A model generated the notes under the pieces. The model was not told the origin of the DNA, did not search any database, and saw only the letters and a list, made by a program, of their open reading frames with translations. Shown here one piece after another: positions 39,541-49,094 of a stretch of 64,000 nucleotides of DNA (positions within the stretch are counted from its first letter, which is position 1; every line of letters begins with the position of its first letter). Both the position numbers and the translations under genes were made by a program. Source of the stretch: Paraburkholderia dilworthii (GTDB lineage Bacteria > Pseudomonadota > Gammaproteobacteria > Burkholderiales > Burkholderiaceae); contig NZ_AWZT01000009.1 in the NCBI RefSeq assembly GCF_000472525.1, positions 88,965-152,964 of the forward strand, read 5' to 3'.

Positions 39541-41904
39541 TCAAGCGGCGACCGCCTCCATTGCCGACGCTTTGAGCAATACAGGAATCGACTTCGAAGT
39601 CGGCGTCCCGGCGCCGTCCGCGACCGACGACAGCGGCACAAGCGGATTCGTCTCCGGATAATAAGCGCCGAGACAACCGCGCGGAATGTCGTACTCAACC
39701 AGCAAAAAGCCATCCGCGTGACGCTCGATGCCATCGGCCCACACGCTCGTGATATCCACGCGCTGTCCGGCTGCGAACCCTTGCATCGCGATGTCGTCCC
39801 TGTTTGCAAACAGCACGCGCCGTTGTCCATACACGCCGCGATAACGGTCGTCGAGGCCGTAAATCGTGGTGTTGTACTGGTCGTGGGAGCGCGTCGTCAT
39901 CAACGTCATCAGGCGCTCGCCGTGCTGTTCGCGCGCGCGATGGATCGGCGTGTCGAGTGCGATTGCATGCACGAGAAACTGCGCTTTGCCGCTCGGCGTT
40001 TTCCAGATCCGCTCGCGCGACGCGACGCCGAGATGGAAGCCGCCCGGGCGCTTGAGCCGTTCGTTGTAGTCGTGAAAGCCGTCGATCACCTTCTCGATGC
40101 CGTCGCGAATCAGCGAATAATCCGCGGCGTGCGCGAGCCAATCCACCTTGTCGCTGCCGAGCGTCGCATGCGCCATGCGCGCGACGATCGCAATCTCCGA
40201 CAGCAGATTCTCCGACGCCGGTTTGTTCATGCCATAGGAAATGTGCACCATGCTCATCGAATCCTCGACGCTCACGCCTTGCGCGACACCGTTCTGCAAG
40301 TCGATCTCGGTACGGCCGAGCGTCGGCAGAATCAGCGCGTCGCGGCCATGCACGAGGTGGCTGCGGTTCAGCTTGGTCGTGATGTGCACGGTCAGCTCGC
40401 ACGAACGCATGGCTTCCCACGTGCGCGGCGTGTCCGGCGTCGCAATCGAAAAGTTGCCGCCAAGGCCAATGAATACTTTCACCTTGCCGTCAAGCATCGC
40501 CTGAATCGAGTTGACGACATCGAGCCCATGCTCGCGCGGCGGCTCGAAACGGTAGGCCTCGCCGAGCCGGTCGAGAAACGCCTGCGTCGGTTTTTCCTCG
40601 ATGCCGACGGTGCGGTCGCCCTGCACGTTCGAGTGGCCGCGCACCGGGCACAGGCCCGCGCCGCGCCGGCCGATATTGCCGCGCATCATCATCAGGTTCG
40701 ACAGCAGTTGCACGGTCGGCACCGAATTCTTGTGCTGCGTGAGGCCCATGCCCCACGTCGAGATCACCGCGCGGCCCTTCACGTAGATGTCGGCGAGCTT
40801 GAGCACGTCGTGGAACGGCACACCCGCTTCGGCGACGATGGTGTCCCAGCTTTCCGCGCGCAGATCGTCGGCGAAGGCCTCGAATCCGACCGTATGTTCG
40901 GCGATGAATGCGACGTCGAGCACGCGTTCAAGGCTGGCTGCCTGCGCTTCGTCGTCGAGTTCGATCACGCGCTTGGCGACGCCCTTGATGAGCGCGAAGT
41001 CGCCGCCGACTTTCGGGCGAATGAATACGGAACTGATCTTCGTGCTGCCCATCGTCAGCATTTCCACAGGATGCTGCGGACTCGCGAAACGCTCCAGCCC
41101 GCGCTCCTTGAGCGGATTGATCGACACGATGGTCGCGCCGCGCTTTGCGCACTCGCGCAGTTCGCCGAGCATTCGCGGATGGTTGGTTGCCGGATTCTGA
41201 CCGAAGATCAGTAGCGTGTCGGCGTGTTCGAAGTCGTCGAGCGTGACCGTGCCCTTGCCGATGCCGACCGTATGCGGCAAGCCGCGGCTCGTCGCTTCGT
41301 GGCACATGTTCGAGCAGTCGGGGAAATTGTTGGTGCCGTACATGCGCACGAACAACTGATAGAGGAACGCGGCTTCGTTGCTCGCGCGGCCCGACGTGTA
41401 GAACGCGGCCTCATTCGGATCGTCCAGACGTTTCAGATGGCTTGCGATCAGATCGAACGCTTCGTCCCAGCCGATCGGCACATAACGGTCGCGCATCGCG
41501 TCGTAGACGAGCGGATCGGTTAAACGGCCGTGCTGCTCCAGCTCGAAGTCGGACTGCGTCATCAGTTCGGTGACCGTGTGCTCCGCGAAGAACGCGGGCG
41601 TCACGCGCTTGCTGGTCGCCTCAGCGGCTACGGCCTTCACGCCGTTTTCGCAGAACTCGAACGTGGATGCGTGCTCGCGGTCGGGCCACGCGCAGCCGGG
41701 GCAGTCGAAGCCGTCAGGCTGATTCTGTTTGAGCAGCGTGCGGTAATTGCCGCCCGTCACCTTTTCCTTGAGCAGGTTGATGGCGACGTATTTGAGCGCG
41801 CCCCAGCCGGCTGCCGGGTGCTTGTACGGTTCAATGCGGGCGTCGCTGCCCGATTCGCTGCGAGTGTCGCTGTTCTTCATGATGTTGGCGCGTGGTCTGG
41901 TCAT
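39541..41904 (-). CDS. FdhF/YdeP-family molybdopterin oxidoreductase
   Basis: The product is 787 residues of the formate-dehydrogenase-H-like family, YdeP branch. An early motif CPGCAWPD (about residue 70) replaces the classic N-terminal [4Fe-4S] ligand set. The bis-MGD-binding blocks follow (IFGQNPATNHPRML, ISTWGMGLTQHKN and the C-terminal dinucleotide-binding domain). E. coli YdeP is linked to acid resistance, but its reaction is unproven. It has no signal peptide and is presumably cytoplasmic. ATG 41904 is the first ATG, and another at 41880 would shorten it by 8 residues; neither has a good ribosome site. It is divergent from a MocR-type regulator. Confidence 0.88.
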   Translation of the reverse strand: MTRPRANIMKNSDTRSESGSDARIEPYKHPAAGWGALKYVAINLLKEKVTGGNYRTLLKQNQPDGFDCPGCAWPDREHASTFEFCENGVKAVAAEATSKRVTPAFFAEHTVTELMTQSDFELEQHGRLTDPLVYDAMRDRYVPIGWDEAFDLIASHLKRLDDPNEAAFYTSGRASNEAAFLYQLFVRMYGTNNFPDCSNMCHEATSRGLPHTVGIGKGTVTLDDFEHADTLLIFGQNPATNHPRMLGELRECAKRGATIVSINPLKERGLERFASPQHPVEMLTMGSTKISSVFIRPKVGGDFALIKGVAKRVIELDDEAQAASLERVLDVAFIAEHTVGFEAFADDLRAESWDTIVAEAGVPFHDVLKLADIYVKGRAVISTWGMGLTQHKNSVPTVQLLSNLMMMRGNIGRRGAGLCPVRGHSNVQGDRTVGIEEKPTQAFLDRLGEAYRFEPPREHGLDVVNSIQAMLDGKVKVFIGLGGNFSIATPDTPRTWEAMRSCELTVHITTKLNRSHLVHGRDALILPTLGRTEIDLQNGVAQGVSVEDSMSMVHISYGMNKPASENLLSEIAIVARMAHATLGSDKVDWLAHAADYSLIRDGIEKVIDGFHDYNERLKRPGGFHLGVASRERIWKTPSGKAQFLVHAIALDTPIHRAREQHGERLMTLMTTRSHDQYNTTIYGLDDRYRGVYGQRRVLFANRDDIAMQGFAAGQRVDITSVWADGIERHADGFLLVEYDIPRGCLGAYYPETNPLVPLSSVADGAGTPTSKSIPVLLKASAMEAVAA

Positions 41905-42044
41905 GGCTTTCAAGCCGATTTGACAAGCCTACTGTGTTCCAATCGCAGTGCAGCATACAGAAAATCAAAAACGGAAGGGATACAGTTACTTGAGTTTTGT
42001 CATAGACTGGTGCTCCAGACGATTGATTTCCTTGAGCCACGTCC

Positions 42045-43478
42045 TTGAAACTGTACGAAAAGCTCGCCGATGAAATCACCGAAGCCGTGCGCCGCGGCGT
42101 GTTCGCGGCGGGCGAGCGGATTTTGTCCGTGCGGCAGGCGAGCCAGCAGCATGGCGTCAGCATCAAGACCGTGCTGCATGCGTACGCGTTGCTGGAAAGC
42201 CGCGGTATTGTCGAAACGCGGCCGCAATCGGGATATTTCGTGCGTGAAGCGGCGATGCACGCGTTCAGGCCGGACACGCGACGGCCGAGCGGCAAGCCCG
42301 CGCCGTTGGAGGCGCCCATCGCCGCCGAAGTCGACGTGAGCCGCCTCGTGCTGTCGACGTTGCGCAGCATCCGCGCGCACGACGCCGTGCCGTTCGGCTC
42401 GCCGTATCCCGATCCATCGCTGTTCCCGTGGCGGCGCATCAATCAGTACGCGAACGCGATTGCCCGCCGGCAGGCAAGCTGGAACCTGATCGACGATCTG
42501 CCGCCGGGCAACCCGGAACTGATCCGGCAGATCGCGCGGCGCTACGCGGAGAATGGCATGCCCGTCGATCCCGGCGAAATCGTCATCACGCTCGGCGCCA
42601 CCGAGGCGATCAACCTGAGCTTGCAGGCGGTCGCGAAGCCGGGCGACACGGTGGCCGTCGAGTCCCCGACCTATTACGCGATGCTGCATGCGATCGAGCG
42701 TCTTGGCATGCGCGCGATCGAGGTGGCGACGCATCCCGTCGACGGCATGGACATCGATGCGCTGGCGCAGGTGATCGCGCGACAGAAGATCGCAGCGTGC
42801 ATGGTGATGCCGAACTTCCAGAATCCGCTTGGTTTCCAGATGCCCGACGCGCGCAAGCAACGACTCGTCGAACTGCTCGCCGCGCATCAGATTCCTGTTA
42901 TCGAGAACGACGTGTATCAGGAGTTGTATTTCGGCGAGACGCGGCCGTCGGCATTGAAAAGCTTCGACACGCAAGGGCTCGTGTTGCATTGCGCGTCGTT
43001 TTCGAAAAGCCTGAGCGCGTCGTATCGGATAGGCTGGGCGTTGCCTGGGCGTTATCGTGCGCAGTTCGAGAAGCTGAAGTTCCTCAACACGCTGACGACG
43101 CCTTCGGTGCCGCAAGTGGCGGTCGCCGATTATCTGCGGCAGGACGGCTACGACCGGCATCTGCGGCACGTTCGCAAGGTGTACCGGCAGCAGGCGAGCA
43201 TCATGACCGCGATGGTGCGGCGTTTTTTTCCGGCCGGTACGCGTATTTCGACGCCGCAAGGCGGCTATGTTCTGTGGGTGGAGTTGCCGGAACGTGTCGA
43301 TTCCATGCGACTTTATCAGGCGGCGCTCGCGCGCAGCATCACGGTCGGGCCCGGCATGATGTTTTCGACTCGCAACGATTTTCGCCATTTCATCCGGCTC
43401 AATTACAGCTATCCGTGGACCGCGCAAAGCGAGGCGGCGTTGAAGACGCTCGGCGAACTTGTCATGCAAATGGCGTGA
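42045..43478 (+). CDS. MocR-type regulator (GntR HTH fused to aminotransferase domain)
   Basis: The product is 477 residues. A GntR winged helix occupies ~1-70 (LSVRQASQQHGVSIKTVLHAYALLESRG), followed by a fold-type I aminotransferase domain. The PLP-binding Lys is in SFSKSLSASYRIGW at about residue 325. MocR proteins sense PLP or amines and control nearby genes. The start is TTG 42045. It lies 140 bp from the divergent YdeP-type gene, its likely target. A small winged-helix gene follows 60 bp downstream on the same strand. Confidence 0.88.
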   Translation: MKLYEKLADEITEAVRRGVFAAGERILSVRQASQQHGVSIKTVLHAYALLESRGIVETRPQSGYFVREAAMHAFRPDTRRPSGKPAPLEAPIAAEVDVSRLVLSTLRSIRAHDAVPFGSPYPDPSLFPWRRINQYANAIARRQASWNLIDDLPPGNPELIRQIARRYAENGMPVDPGEIVITLGATEAINLSLQAVAKPGDTVAVESPTYYAMLHAIERLGMRAIEVATHPVDGMDIDALAQVIARQKIAACMVMPNFQNPLGFQMPDARKQRLVELLAAHQIPVIENDVYQELYFGETRPSALKSFDTQGLVLHCASFSKSLSASYRIGWALPGRYRAQFEKLKFLNTLTTPSVPQVAVADYLRQDGYDRHLRHVRKVYRQQASIMTAMVRRFFPAGTRISTPQGGYVLWVELPERVDSMRLYQAALARSITVGPGMMFSTRNDFRHFIRLNYSYPWTAQSEAALKTLGELVMQMA

Positions 43479-43538
43479 AGCCCAGCAGGAGTTGGTGCAA
43501 CAGAGGTCGGCACATAAAAGATCAGGAAGGAGACACGA

Positions 43539-43892
43539 ATGGATGACGAGGAAATCGATCCGGTGCTGCTCGCCGTGCTCGGGCAGCTTTGGCGCGCGCA
43601 TCGCGAAAGCGCCGGCGAGGGCACGGCCGGCGAGCAGAGGCGTAGCGGCGCGTGGTCGCTCGCCAGGCTGTCCAAGCAGGCGAACGTGCCGATGAGCGCA
43701 CTGCGGCGGCAGTTGACAGCGCTCGTCGACGGCGGCCTCGTGGAGACGACGTTCAACGAGGAAGGCGCCGGCACCGCGCGTCTGAGCGAGACCGGTCGGG
43801 ATTTATGTGCGGAGTTGTTCGGCGAGGGCGGGCTGGCTGGCAACGATGGGGCGCCCGATCCCGATGACACGCTGCCGCCGAGGCTTCACTAG
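43539..43892 (+). CDS. Small winged-helix DNA-binding protein
   Basis: The product is 117 residues. A MarR/ArsR-like helix-turn-helix is visible at ~38-75 ([30 protein letters not shown]), followed by a beta wing with an acidic C-terminal tail (DPDDTLPP). AAGGAG stands 6 bp ahead of the ATG. It probably shares the MocR transcript. Ligand and targets are unknown; the nucleoside-binding protein gene begins 160 bp downstream and could be one of them. Confidence 0.75.
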   Translation: MDDEEIDPVLLAVLGQLWRAHRESAGEGTAGEQRRSGAWSLARLSKQANVPMSALRRQLTALVDGGLVETTFNEEGAGTARLSETGRDLCAELFGEGGLAGNDGAPDPDDTLPPRLH

Positions 43893-44051
43893 TTCATCGC
43901 GGCGGATCCTGCAATATCAGTTCCGTTATACACGCGATAACAGCAATAATTTTTGCTCTGAAATTGACGCCGGAATATGGCCCCCTATGCTGGAGCCTTG
44001 CCCGGGACAACGGGCGCGAGGCGAATCCCTTCAATCGGTTTCGGAGAATTC

Positions 44052-45194
44052 ATGAAAACAACGCTGGCGCGAGCGCTGCATCGATCCTTGCACATCAAGA
44101 CTGTCCGAGGCGCGCTCGTTGCGGCATGTGCCGCAACGGTCGGCTTCAGCCTCGGCTTTGCTGTAACCGCAGCGTCGGCGGCCACGGCGCAACCCGTCGG
44201 CATTGCCTTCGTCTACCTGGGCAACCCCGGCGACGCCGGCTGGACCTATGCGCACGAGCAGGGCGTGAAAGAGGTCGAAGCGAAGTTCGGCGACAAGATC
44301 AAGGTGACGCGCATCGAGAACGTGCCGGAGTCGGCGGATTCGGAGCGCGTGTTCCGCGATCTGGCGTCGAAGGGCAACAGGATCGTGGTGGGTTCCAGCT
44401 TCGGTTTCCAGGACTTCGAATTGAAGGTCGCGAAGGACTTCCCCGACACGGTGTTCGAGCACGCAACCGGCTACAAGAAAGCAGCCAACTTCGCGACGTA
44501 CGACGTGCGCACGTATCAGAGCGCGTATCTCGCCGGGCTCGTCGCCGGCTATACGACGAAGTCAAACACGCTCGGCTTTGTCGGCTCCGTGCCGGTGCCG
44601 GAAGTGGTGCGCAACATCAACGCGTTCACGATGGGCGCGCGCTCCGTGAACCCGAAGGTGCGCGTCAAAGTAGTCTGGATCAATAGCTGGTTCGATCCGG
44701 GCCGCGAAAAGCAGGCCGCCGAAACGCTGATCGGGCAGGGCGCGGACGTCCTCATCCAGAACACGGATTCGACGGCGACGATGCAGACTGCCGAGCAGAA
44801 GAAGGTGCACGCGTTCGGCTGGGACTCGAACATGAAGAAGTTCGGGCCGAATGCGCAACTGGGCGCGTGCGTGAGCAACTGGGGCGTGTATTACACGTAT
44901 CTGGTGCAGCAGGTGATGGCGGGCACATGGAACAACGCACCGGTGTGGTGGGGGCTGAAAGAGAAGGCGATCGACCTCGCGGATATCAACACCGAAGCCG
45001 TGTCGCCGACCGCGCAAAAGGCGTTGAGCCGCAAGCGCGACGAGATCGTTTCGGGCAAGTTCGATCCGTTCGCCGGGCCGATCCTGGATCAGTCCGGTGC
45101 GGTGAAAGTCGCAGCAGGCAAGTCGCTGAGCGACGCGGAACTGCTGCGTCTGAACTGGTTCGTGCAGGGCGTCGACGGGTCGCTGCCGAAGTAA
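44052..45194 (+). CDS. BMP-family ABC binding protein (nucleoside type)
   Basis: The product is 380 residues with a signal peptide ending near AASAATAQP at about residue 46. The mature part is of the Med/BMP (PnrA-like) family with FVYLGNPGDAGWTYAHEQG, DVRTYQSAYLAGLVAG and NTDSTATMQTAEQKKVHAFGWDSN-type blocks. Members bind purine nucleosides in the periplasm. CGGAG precedes the ATG. No permease or ATPase gene is beside it. A nucleoside deaminase follows by 56 bp, so purine salvage is the likely theme. The leader carries a short inverted repeat GTTAT-N7-ATAAC (43925-43941). Confidence 0.85.
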   Translation: MKTTLARALHRSLHIKTVRGALVAACAATVGFSLGFAVTAASAATAQPVGIAFVYLGNPGDAGWTYAHEQGVKEVEAKFGDKIKVTRIENVPESADSERVFRDLASKGNRIVVGSSFGFQDFELKVAKDFPDTVFEHATGYKKAANFATYDVRTYQSAYLAGLVAGYTTKSNTLGFVGSVPVPEVVRNINAFTMGARSVNPKVRVKVVWINSWFDPGREKQAAETLIGQGADVLIQNTDSTATMQTAEQKKVHAFGWDSNMKKFGPNAQLGACVSNWGVYYTYLVQQVMAGTWNNAPVWWGLKEKAIDLADINTEAVSPTAQKALSRKRDEIVSGKFDPFAGPILDQSGAVKVAAGKSLSDAELLRLNWFVQGVDGSLPK

Positions 45195-45250
45195 CGCGAG
45201 CTTGCATCGAACGTCCCATTCAAGCGGAAACAACAAAAAAGGAGATCGCC

Positions 45251-45838
45251 GTGAGCCTGACCATTCCGAGCGCGGCGGCAAGCGCAAGCCCGACTGCGAG
45301 CGCAGCCGCAAGCACAGCCGCAAGCGCCGATGCGGCTCGCTTCCCGCCGCAGGGCCTGACGCCGACGCACGAGCAGATCGTGCGTCATCTGCGGCATTCG
45401 AGCCGGATCGCCGAGCGGGCGACGTTGCTGGGACATCATCCGTTCGGCGCGGTGCTGGTCGGCGCCGACCAAGAAACCGTGTTGATGGAGCAGGGCAACG
45501 TCGACACGGTGAATCATGCAGAGTCGGTGCTCGCTCGCGTGGCCGCGCTGAACTTTACACCGGCGTACCTGTGGAGTTGCACGCTGTATACGTCGGTCGA
45601 ACCGTGTTGTATGTGCGCCGGTACGATGTACTGGGCGAACATCGGCCGGGTGGTGTTCGGCATGACAGAGAAGCGCCTGCTGGAGGCGACCGGCGATCAC
45701 GCCGAGAATCCGACGATGAGCGTCGATTGCCGCTACGTCTTCGATCACTGCCAGAAGCGCGTCGAGGTGATCGGCCCGGTGGCCGAAGTCGAGGCCGAGG
45801 TGATGGACGTGCAGCGCAGGTTCTGGAATAGCCGTTAG
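45251..45838 (+). CDS. Nucleoside/guanine deaminase (CDA superfamily)
   Basis: The product is 195 residues. The zinc-binding cytidine-deaminase-fold motifs are HAESVLARV (His ligand plus catalytic Glu) and PCCMCAG (two Cys ligands). The GTG start 45251 has GGAG 6 bp ahead. The first ~35 residues are an Ala/Ser-rich low-complexity tail that is not part of the fold. It would deaminate a purine or pyrimidine base or nucleoside brought in via the BMP protein encoded just before it. The stop overlaps by four bases the stop of the convergent LprI-like gene. Confidence 0.87.
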   Translation: MSLTIPSAAASASPTASAAASTAASADAARFPPQGLTPTHEQIVRHLRHSSRIAERATLLGHHPFGAVLVGADQETVLMEQGNVDTVNHAESVLARVAALNFTPAYLWSCTLYTSVEPCCMCAGTMYWANIGRVVFGMTEKRLLEATGDHAENPTMSVDCRYVFDHCQKRVEVIGPVAEVEAEVMDVQRRFWNSR

Positions 45839-46416
45839 ATCCGTCCCAACATCGCGACGCCGCAGAACCAGTCGCCGCCATGCGGCCGGTATTTCCAGTG
45901 GCTGTCGTTCTGCTTGATCACGCTCGCGCACTGCTCGCCGATCGCGATACCCGGATGCGCGGCCGTGCATTGGAGCATCGCTGTATCGACGGCAGGAGGC
46001 GCGGGCATTGGCGGCTTGCGTGGGCGCTCCGGCTGCGCGGGCTTGAGTGCATCAGCAGGTTCCGGCGGTTGTGCCAGGGCGGGCGGCGCGCCCGTTTGCA
46101 GGCTCGCGATCAGTTGCTCGAGCTCGTCGATACGCGCTGCGTACCACATCCGGAGACACGCAGCGTCGCGGCAATTGGCCTCGCGCCATGCCCACTTGCT
46201 GTCGCTGTCGGCGATGAGGCGGCGCCGGTCGATCGCTCTTCGCCGCGCTTTCCAGTATAACTGCCCGAGCACGTCGTCGAGACGCGACAGCGCCGGCTCG
46301 TTGCAGATCATCTTCTCGGTAAGCGAGCGTCCCTTGTTGCAATTGAAACTCGCGGCATGAGCGGACGAATGCGCGATCAGCAGCGCGGCGATCAGAACGG
46401 AGCGGACGATTTTCAT
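45835..46416 (-). CDS. LprI-domain (DUF1311-like) secreted protein
   Basis: The product is 193 residues with a signal peptide ending AHSSAHAAS at about residue 22. A Cys-rich LprI-type domain follows, with CNKGRSLTEKMICNEPALSRLDDVLGQLY and four Cys up to about residue 85. Then comes a Pro/Ala-rich spacer (~108-145) and a C-terminal piece with three more Cys. LprI of mycobacteria inhibits lysozyme; here that is only a family hint. It is predicted periplasmic. Confidence 0.75.
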   Translation of the reverse strand: MKIVRSVLIAALLIAHSSAHAASFNCNKGRSLTEKMICNEPALSRLDDVLGQLYWKARRRAIDRRRLIADSDSKWAWREANCRDAACLRMWYAARIDELEQLIASLQTGAPPALAQPPEPADALKPAQPERPRKPPMPAPPAVDTAMLQCTAAHPGIAIGEQCASVIKQNDSHWKYRPHGGDWFCGVAMLGRI

Positions 46417-46668
46417 GACGATTCACGCGATGCATGGTTTTTCATGCAACGCATGATCGTCCGATCGCCCGCCATGCAGACCTCCGAAAAACGCGGCACT
46501 TCCAGTAAGTGATTACCAGATATTGCGTTGCGCGGCTCGACCGGGGCCACGATAGTCCAACGCACGGTCGAGCGAAGCGTTGCCGGCGCACATCTTCGAG
46601 CGTTTAACGGGTATACCCTGATGCGCTGCTTACCGATTCTTGCCGATGTTGGGTTGGGGGGCGCATAT

Positions 46669-48969
46669 ATGGACCGCGAAGCGATGTCACGCATGGAGGT
46701 GGGAGCGACGCCCGAAGCTAGCCGTTACCGGCCGGATCTGCTGGCCGAAGAGGTGTTGGCGTCGGAGCGCAGCGTATTGCGGCTGATCACCCGCAATACG
46801 CCGTTGCCGGAGTTGCTGGATGAAGTGTGTCACCGCGCGGAAGCGCTGCTGGGTGCGGGCACGTCGTGCTCGATCCTGCTGCTGGACGACGACGGCGTCC
46901 ACGTGAAAATGGGCGGTGCGCCGTCGCTGCCGAGGAGCTTCAGCGCGGCGATCGACGGTGTGCCGATTGGTCCGCAGGCTGGCTCGTGCGGCACCGCGAT
47001 GTACGAGCGGCGCCTGGTGGTGGTTGAAGACATCGAGACGGATCCGCTGTGGGCGGACTTCCGCGCGCTCGCGTTGCCGCACGGCTTGCGCGCGTGCTGG
47101 TCCGTGCCCTTCGAAAACGACGCCGGCACGGTGCTGGGCGCGTTCGCCGTCTATCATCGCGAGCCGCGCCGGCCCACCGCTCAGGAAGAGACGATGCTGC
47201 GCGACATCAGCCGCAGCGTCGGGCTCGCCGTGCACCAGGACGCGATGGCGCAGCGCCTCGCGAATAGCGAGGAGCACCACAGGCTCGTCGTCGATCATCT
47301 GATCGAGGGCATTGTCGTGCAGTCGCGAGCGGGCGTCGTGCTCGCCTGCAATCCGAGCGCACAGCGCATGCTCGGCACGGGGCCGCAGATCATCGGGCGC
47401 AACATCCGCACGGTGATGGCGCGTGGGTTTCGCGAGGACGGTTCGCCCATCTCCGGGGACGAGCGGCCCACCGCCCAGGTACTGGCGACCGGCAAGCCGG
47501 TGCTCGACGTCACACTCGCGCTGGAGCTGGTCAACGGCGAAGTCATCTGGATCACCGAGAACGTGGTGCCGATTCTGAAACCCGGCGAGAGCAAGCCGGA
47601 TTCCGTGCTGATCTCGTTTACAGACATCGGCCCGGTGCGCGAGGCTCAGCGTCAGCTTAAATTCCTCGCGACCCGCGACTCCCTCACCGGGCTCTACAAT
47701 CGCGCCTATCTGACGGAGCGGATGAACAGCCTGTTCGCGCCCGGAAGCCCGAACGGCAGCGGTGAGCTCACGAGCGTCGCGGTGCTGTTCGTCGATCTCG
47801 ACGGGTTCAAGAAGGTCAACGACACGGCCGGTCACGAGGCCGGCGACGCGCTGCTCAAGAGCGTCGCCGGACGGCTTGCCGGTTGCGTCGGCCCGGACGA
47901 TACGCTCGCCCGAGTGGGCGGCGACGAGTTCGTGATCGTGGTGAGCGACTGCGAATGCAACGACGAGCTGGTCGGGCTGGCCCGCCACATCCTCGACGAA
48001 ATCGCGGTGCCGTTCGCGGTGGCGGACAACGAGTATTACCTGGGCGCGTCGATTGGCATCAGCCGCTTTCCCGAAGACGGGCAGGACGCGCCCACGCTGA
48101 TGCGCAACGCCGACTCGGCCATGTACCACGCGAAGCAGCGCGGCCGCAACAACTTCCAGTTCTTCACGGCCGAGCTCAATCAGCAACTGCAGCGCCGCTT
48201 CGTCATCGAGCAGTCGCTTCGCCGCGCGCTGGCCTCGGACGAACTCAGTCTCGTGTATCAGCCAATCGTCGATAGCCACGCCGGCCGGACCATCGGCGCC
48301 GAGGCACTGCTGCGCTGGTACAACAGTGAGCTCGGCAACGTCTCGCCGGCCGAATTCATCCCGGTCGCCGAAGACGCCGGCCTGATCGTCGAGATCGGCG
48401 ACTGGGTGCTCGCGCGCGCCTGCGAGCAGGCTGCGCAATGGCGGCGCACGCTCGCGCCCGATCTGATCGTCGCGGTGAATCTGTCGCCGCGCCAGTTCAA
48501 CGACGGACTGGTCGAGCGGATCAGGCGCTGTCTCGACCAGTCTGGGCTCGAACCGGCGGCGCTCGAACTGGAAATCACCGAGCGGCTTTTAATGAGCGAC
48601 AGCGACACCGTGCTGCCCATGCTGCTCGCATTGAGCGCAACGGGCGTGCGCATTTCCGTCGACGACTTCGGCACGGGCTATTCGTCGCTGTCGTATCTGA
48701 AGCGTTTTCCGCTGCATAACCTGAAGATCGACCGGTCGTTCGTGGCGGGCTTGCCGGATCATCGCGATTCGATTGCGATCACGCAGGCCGTGGTGGCGAT
48801 GGCGCATTCGCTCGGCATGAACGTCACCGCGGAAGGCGTCGAGACGCCCGAGCAGGCGGCATTCCTTCGCTCGATCGATTGCGACAAGCAGCAGGGCTAT
48901 CTGTACAGCCGGCCAGTGGGCGCGAGCGCGTATGCGCGCGCGCTGGCCGACGCGTATGCGGCGACCTGA
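46669..48969 (+). CDS. GAF-PAS-GGDEF-EAL cyclic-di-GMP protein
   Basis: The product is 766 residues with no membrane segment. A GAF domain spans ~30-185, PAS ~200-320, GGDEF ~330-490 and EAL ~505-755. The GGDEF motif is intact (ARVGGDEF, ~416), but the RxxD inhibitory site is replaced by GPDD, so product inhibition is unlikely. The EAL motif GAEALLRW (~543) and DDFGTGYSSL (~664) are intact, so both synthesis and breakdown of c-di-GMP look possible. Alternative upstream ATGs exist (46528, 46621); ATG 46669 fits the domain start and follows a G-rich site. It is a single gene. Confidence 0.87.
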   Translation: MDREAMSRMEVGATPEASRYRPDLLAEEVLASERSVLRLITRNTPLPELLDEVCHRAEALLGAGTSCSILLLDDDGVHVKMGGAPSLPRSFSAAIDGVPIGPQAGSCGTAMYERRLVVVEDIETDPLWADFRALALPHGLRACWSVPFENDAGTVLGAFAVYHREPRRPTAQEETMLRDISRSVGLAVHQDAMAQRLANSEEHHRLVVDHLIEGIVVQSRAGVVLACNPSAQRMLGTGPQIIGRNIRTVMARGFREDGSPISGDERPTAQVLATGKPVLDVTLALELVNGEVIWITENVVPILKPGESKPDSVLISFTDIGPVREAQRQLKFLATRDSLTGLYNRAYLTERMNSLFAPGSPNGSGELTSVAVLFVDLDGFKKVNDTAGHEAGDALLKSVAGRLAGCVGPDDTLARVGGDEFVIVVSDCECNDELVGLARHILDEIAVPFAVADNEYYLGASIGISRFPEDGQDAPTLMRNADSAMYHAKQRGRNNFQFFTAELNQQLQRRFVIEQSLRRALASDELSLVYQPIVDSHAGRTIGAEALLRWYNSELGNVSPAEFIPVAEDAGLIVEIGDWVLARACEQAAQWRRTLAPDLIVAVNLSPRQFNDGLVERIRRCLDQSGLEPAALELEITERLLMSDSDTVLPMLLALSATGVRISVDDFGTGYSSLSYLKRFPLHNLKIDRSFVAGLPDHRDSIAITQAVVAMAHSLGMNVTAEGVETPEQAAFLRSIDCDKQQGYLYSRPVGASAYARALADAYAAT

Positions 48970-49094
48970 TCCGTGCGCCGCGTTGCACCCGGCGCGGCGC
49001 GGCTATCTCCGTTGCAATTGGCAGCCCCATATAACCGCGCCGGAGACTGGGCGTAAGATGCAACGACCTGCATGCGAGCCCCAGGAGAGTTGCG

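Noticed and set aside
39520..41214. Long plus-strand open frame (564 codons) opposite the YdeP-type gene
   Set aside because: Antisense shadow of a clear molybdoenzyme. Composition is Arg/His-rich and there is no ribosome site.
43925..43941. Short inverted repeat GTTAT-N7-ATAAC upstream of the BMP gene as a firm operator
   Set aside because: Arms of five bases in an AT-rich leader are expected by chance; mentioned only with the gene.
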